From Turritopsis dohrnii (lineage: Eukaryota > Cnidaria > Hydrozoa > Anthoathecata > Oceaniidae), in contig BQMF02000047.1 in NCBI GenBank assembly GCA_027922465.2, forward strand, positions 186,001 through 250,000: 64,000 bases of DNA, read 5' to 3'. A program made the translations under genes and the position numbers. This document shows, piece after piece, positions 59,354 to 64,000 of this stretch. The notes beneath the pieces were generated by a model. The model did not search any database and was not told the DNA's origin. It worked only from the letters and a program-made list of their open reading frames with translations. Each line of letters begins with the position of its first letter. Position 1 is the stretch's first letter.

Positions 59354-60983
59354 ATAAAACATGAACCAACCAGAACTGACAAGAACCCAGAAGGAACCCA
59401 CCAAGAACCGACTAGAACGCAGAAGAGACCCACCAATACAGACTCTGCAATCAAAGGTGGTACCCAGGACGCAGGACCTTACCTAAAAGTCAAAGGTGGT
59501 ACCCCCGGGACCCCCCCCCCCCCCCCCCCCCCCCAGGACCCTCAAAAGTCAGACCCAGGATTGGGGTGCCAAAAGTGTACACAAAAATTCTCAAAAACAA
59601 TTTTCTTGAAAAGATAAATATTAGCACACAACAATTTTGTTGTCTTGTGCCGTAATAATAACGTATTGCAATATATGTAGATTTTCAGCTTTGCAAAGTG
59701 GATCTATTTGTAGCTATTTGAAAGTGCAGTAATTTCCTTGACTAGTACCGAGTAAACAAGTCATATTGTGACTCATTAAAATTTATTTGTGCACTACTTA
59801 AATCGTTAAAAGGTGCAGGCCTTGACATAAAGAAATCTCTCCCGCGCGACTAATCGCACGTCTAAATTGACAACAACTAATTGGCCTGCGCGATTCCAAA
59901 TTGCGTTACAAATGATGGAATTTGACTTATTGAAGTCGGGACGATTTAACCAGTGAACCCCAAACACTGGAGGCATTACAGCCTCCGAGTGAATCATTGC
60001 TCGGGTGATGCAAGAAATATTGAACTTGTGTGCGTGTTTGCATGCGCGCAAGCGATCACGCGCCTGTTAAGACAAGGCCTGATGGTGGGTGATTTTTCGT
60101 TATGTAGTAATTAAATCATTATGTGATAAATAAAAGGCATATCGTGTAAAAGTGGGATCCGGGAATCGAGACTCCCAACCCTACATACAAGGTGAGACCT
60201 AACTATAAATCGCTCAGATAAATTGTTGTTTATCAAAGCTGGGCGAGTGAATCATTGCTCGGGTGATGCAAGAAATATTGAACTATGGTGCATATTTGCG
60301 TGCGTGCAAATCATTATGTGATAAAAGGCGTATCGTGTAAAAGTGGGATCTGGGAATCGAGACTCCCAACCCTACATACAAGGTGGGACCCAAGACCAGG
60401 GAGCCTATATATGTGATAGGTGGGACACCGCGGATTCAGATCCTTTCCTTTATACATTTGTTATTGTTATAGTTGTTAATGTTATGCGAATTGGTTTTTT
60501 GAAAGTTTAACTATAAACCACTGTGATGAATTTTATAAACTACAAGAGAGCTTTGAAGCACCAGATGTCACCAAAAACAAACTTTTTAAATCATAAGTTT
60601 ATTTCAAGCGATGATTCCAATTGGGTGAAAATCAAGTTTTCCATTGTGTTTTTGCAAGGGAAGGGACCTTCATAGACTGCAAATCATAGGCTAACTATAA
60701 GGTAAGGTATTCGCTTTCACTGCTAATGTCATAAAGATATAACGGTTTCATGTAGAAAATAATAGTGCGGCCGTACTTTGTTGAAAGGAAGCAAAAAACA
60801 TTTCTGTAACACGGAGAACTTTCTTTCTTTCTTGTTAACTTCATACCTGGAGCCACATGTGATAATGTATGTTAATCACTTTTAACAAAAAGTGTCAAAT
60901 CATCCGTATTGGTGGGTCTCTGATGGGTTCTGGTCGGTTCTTGGTGGGTTCCTGCTAGGTTCTAGACGGTTCATGTTTTATAA
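59354..60983. mobile_element. Inverted-repeat element containing poly-C and an internal direct repeat
   Basis: Arms of about 80-100 bp (59354-59450 and 60905-60983) are inverted complements rich in GAACC motifs, for example GAACCCACCAAGAACCGACT on the left. Inside are a run of 24 C (59511-59534) and a pair of segments near 59985-60190 and 60243-60385 sharing GTGAATCATTGCTCGGGTGA and GAATCGAGACTCCCAACCCT. No protein was recognised. Confidence 0.65.
59511..59534. repeat. 24-base poly-C run
   Basis: An uninterrupted cytosine homopolymer in a locally G/C-rich stretch with GGTACCC and CCAGGACC motifs. Its length may be inexact in an assembly. It could form i-motif or G-quadruplex structures. Confidence 0.9.
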
Positions 60984-62535
60984 AGTACGATCTTTGCACT
61001 GTTTTCCACATGCGAAGTAAATTACACGTTTATTTTTTTATAAGCATTGTGTTTTTGTGAGTGAGCCTCAATATGTTAAGTCTCGTAATTGAGCCTCAAA
61101 TATGCTTATGATATGCTTATTTTGTGTTAAAAAAAACATTCTCAAAAATCAAATAAACCATCATGTTAATTGATAATTGATCATAAAGTGATATATTCAC
61201 CTGAATATACAAAAAGAGTCAGATGTGAAAATGGATGGAAAGAAAAAATCACTCAACTCAAACAATTTTGTTGTGTTTATTATTTCAAGAAAGAAAATCT
61301 TAAAGATTTATAACATATCAGGGCTTTAGCCAGAACTTAATAAAATACTGCATATTACCAGAATTGGAAATTGTTGTTGCCAAATGGTTGGGTGACAAAG
61401 AAAATTTTGGGATCTAGACTCTCTAAAACGTCTTTAAAATCAACTTCTCTGTGATTTTTGAGCATATAAATAACAACCCAACATTATTAACTTCATCGTT
61501 TTTTCATTCATTTTTTTGACCAATAGATTTTTTCTTTCCAGTCTTGTCATTATGAGGCGCACTCCTAGAGTTAGTTAAGACGCGCTTTTAATCGCACACA
61601 TAGATACGCTTTAAGAACATGCTTAACTTATTATATTATTTTTGATGCTCAATTGACAGTGAAGGATAACTTAGGTATATTAAGTGATTATTCACCAATT
61701 TGCTGTTGCTAGGGAGAATGGCCACCGTTGCTAAGGTAAATTTGAAATTTCGTTATATGAATTCATTTGTTCACCTAACGAAAGAATATGAAAACATAAG
61801 TGGTACCAGTAGGACCTGTTTTCGTGTTATTCAATGAAATTGAAAACCATCTTAGTTTCCACTCCCTTTACAATCAGAGAAATGGAAGCTTAACCGAGGT
61901 TTCCACAAACAGAAATTTACGAAACTTATGCTCAAAATGATAACTAAAACATCGTTGATGGAACTCATTTAAAATGAAATGATGCAAACAAAAGAAGATG
62001 TTGAATTGGAAGAAAAAGAATCAAAATAGAAAATTGATCTCAGCCAGCTGACTTTCAGCTTTTAGTTGAATTGATTTCTTCATTCGTTAGTTCGGATATA
62101 TTTTGTTTTGCGAAGTTGTTTACGTGCTCGTTACCAACGAAGGTATGGTAAATTTGGCCTGTAAAGTATTTGTTAACATATTAATACTTTTTCCTACAAT
62201 AACATAAAAATATTAAAATTTTATCAAATAGGAAAACGTAATGTATACAAATTTGGGAATTTTCTGACAATTGTTATACGCGGTATGACAGGGCTGGCTA
62301 AAGCCATGCATATTACAGTTTCTGCCATTGAAACTACAGAACATTACCTGTTGCAAACTATTCAAATCAATATATAATACAGATTTACTTGATGCATCAG
62401 CTCAAGTCAGAAATCAGTTCTTATACTACTGTATGTGTTTGGCTATCAGTATTATCAAAGATTTTAGCATAGTGTTAGTTGCTGTTGGCTCATTTTTTTA
62501 CATTCTCACAATTCAAGTTTTCTATTTTTTTCCAG
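60984..62535. other. 5' flank and possible untranslated exon of MRPS9
   Basis: AT-rich region upstream of the MRPS9 coding exon. A potential short leader exon ends at a donor after 61735 (ATGGCCACCGTTGCTAAG then GTAAAT), and a strong acceptor TTTTTCCAG lies at 62527-62535. The ATG at 61718 would enter the coding exon out of frame, so I treat the upstream part as untranslated or unrelated. Confidence 0.4.
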
Positions 62536-62549
62536 CAAGAAATCGAATT

Positions 62550-63671
62550 ATGTTAAGAAGATGCCTTAATAATCTTCTTGGTAAAAAGGATCTGCAATTT
62601 GTAAGAATATATCTCACTGCACCATCTTATATTGCTAAGGCATGCCGTCCCCTTCAAGTGTTATCATACAGTCGTAGCTTTTTAACTTATGCACATTTGA
62701 ATGCAACTGAACTAAGTTCAAGAAGACCTGATTCGAAAAAGTTAGGTAATAATGATGCTGATGACCCTGACTATGAAGGAGAAACTGATCCATTCCTGAG
62801 AAATGAAATTAAGAAATACAACTTAGGTATGTATTATGTTTGTATTTTTACATTGTTTTTAGCAGTGGTATTTTGGTATAGCCATATTCCACTGCCATTC
62901 TTCTCAATAATCAATTTTATTTTCATAATGTTGCATCAGAAATATATTGTTTTAAGAACAGGTGAGGTCCACCTTTTTCCATAGTGCTGAATGGGAGTTA
63001 ACATTCCAAGAGTTTTGTATATATGTAGTTTTCAAGGGTTGGTCATTTTGTGAAAGATCTTGTGCCATAATGTTGCATAGCACTTTTCATCCATGTTATC
63101 TGCAACATATGGTGTCAGTGGGGATAGTTTATGACTTTTTGACAGAGATGGACATGAGTCTATTCATTTTGATTTTTGAAAATATAAAACCTAAAAAAAA
63201 ATGTTGTGGCATTTTAAGTGTGTCAAACATGAGGTTTCATTACCCAAGTTTTGATATATTTTGATCAAAAATCGAGAAATGATCCCATTCTTCTGAAACG
63301 TTGCATGTGTTTCATTTCATGGTGCTGATTTCAAAATTTGGCTCCTTTAGCTTTTTCTAGAGTTCTTTATTGATTACATGTTGAAGGGAAAGCTGGCTAT
63401 GACGAAAACTGTTAAAGTTTGTTTCTATTAAATGCTGCATCATCAAAACTTTTTTTTCACGTGGATGTCATACAGCTGAATCTCACCTTCTTTTCTCTTA
63501 CCAGGAAAACGATGGTTGGCAAGAATGATGGGTGAGGATCCTGACAATTTCACACAGGAAGATATAGATGATGCAATACAATATTTATTACCAAGCCATT
63601 TGTTTGCAAAAGATGCCCGACCACAGATGAGGCACCCTTATGAAGTTTTCCCTCGACCTAAAGAGTCGCAG
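62550..63671 (+). CDS. MRPS9: Mitochondrial small-subunit ribosomal protein uS9m, N-terminal part
   Basis: A component of the mitochondrial 28S ribosomal subunit, needed for mitochondrial translation. Two exons are visible: 62550-62826 and 63505-63671, joined in phase 1. The first begins [13 protein letters not shown], rich in Arg, Lys and hydrophobic residues, as expected for a matrix-targeting presequence. The joined text around [20 protein letters not shown] and [12 protein letters not shown] matches the conserved N-terminal extension of animal MRPS9, and [14 protein letters not shown] continues it. The conserved S9 fold itself would be downstream, beyond the window. The ATG was chosen because the upstream frame lies across the acceptor at 62535. 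The 3' donor after 63671 is GTGCGT. Confidence 0.88.
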
Positions 63672-64000
63672 GTGCGTATGAGCTTAACAACTCAAATTAT
63701 AATCCTACACATCTTATTTTGTTATTTTGTGACCTGCTATAGGTAACATCACCATAATTATGGAAATGAAAATTATGAAAATGACCTCAAAATGCGAATT
63801 CATTGTTACAAATTTTCATTTAAATTGAAGCAGCCACATAATTGAGGCCTTATTGACAGAAAAATCGTTGCATGTAAAAGCATCAGACCCGAATTTTCTC
63901 TAAAACGTGTTTTAAAAAAGATTCCCGTAAATGTTTGCGATCGTTTAGATGAAAGGCTGAAATGACGAAAGTTTTCAGCATACTGAGTCAGTAAAAAGAG
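63672..64000. other. MRPS9 intron, continuing past the window end
   Basis: Sequence after the second coding exon; the next exon is not seen before the window ends. Confidence 0.5.

Noticed and set aside
60120..60200. Possible tRNA-like segment around GGGAATCGAGACTCCC
   Set aside because: No acceptor stem, anticodon arm or A and B boxes at tRNA spacing; it belongs to a duplicated repeat.
62328..62535. N-terminal extension of MRPS9 upstream of 62536
   Set aside because: It crosses a strong splice acceptor, and the upstream residues are hydrophobic and unlike a targeting peptide.
1..64000. CRISPR arrays, operons and bacterial-style regulatory sites
   Set aside because: Introns and metazoan domain architectures show this is animal nuclear DNA; no regularly spaced CRISPR-like repeats are present.

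Overview
This is nuclear DNA from an animal. Four genes with metazoan domain architectures are interrupted by GT-AG introns, the base composition is AT-rich, and small inverted-repeat transposons and non-LTR retrotransposon fragments fill the gaps. The gene set and transposon load suggest an invertebrate, perhaps a cnidarian or another early-branching lineage. That placement is an inference and the sequence does not prove it.

Layout: 1-9.3 kb is repeat-rich and has no convincing host gene. From 9.6 to 39.9 kb on the minus strand lies a 19-exon RGS12-type gene (PDZ, PTB, RGS, two Ras-binding domains, GoLoco). Its exon phases agree throughout and sum to 1504 codons. A complete second gene sits on the plus strand inside its 13.8 kb intron (20686-34492). 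This 22-exon gene (25124-33654, 1618 codons) encodes a signal peptide, Cys-rich head, Ser/Thr-rich stalk, three thrombospondin type 1 repeats, a SEA-like region, three fibronectin III domains and finally an ionotropic-glutamate-receptor-like channel whose pore carries the potassium filter TLGYGD. I consider this receptor-channel chimera the most unusual object in the window. From 42.2 to 50.8 kb on the minus strand lies an 18-exon Polycomb Scm-type gene (962 codons): FCS zinc finger, two MBT repeats, SLED and SAM, with an additional HMG box of SMARCE1 (BAF57) type near the N terminus. From 50.9 to 62.5 kb there is a dense mosaic of inverted-repeat elements, 21-bp tandem arrays and a 24-base poly-C tract. 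At 62.5 kb the plus-strand gene for mitochondrial ribosomal protein uS9m (MRPS9) begins and runs off the window end.

The genes have unrelated roles: G-protein and Ras signalling scaffold, membrane channel or adhesion receptor, chromatin repression, mitochondrial translation. The only structural relationship is the antisense nesting of the channel gene in the RGS12 intron. Exon borders were read by eye from splice consensus and phase continuity. No alignment or search was run, so domain names rest on motif recognition.
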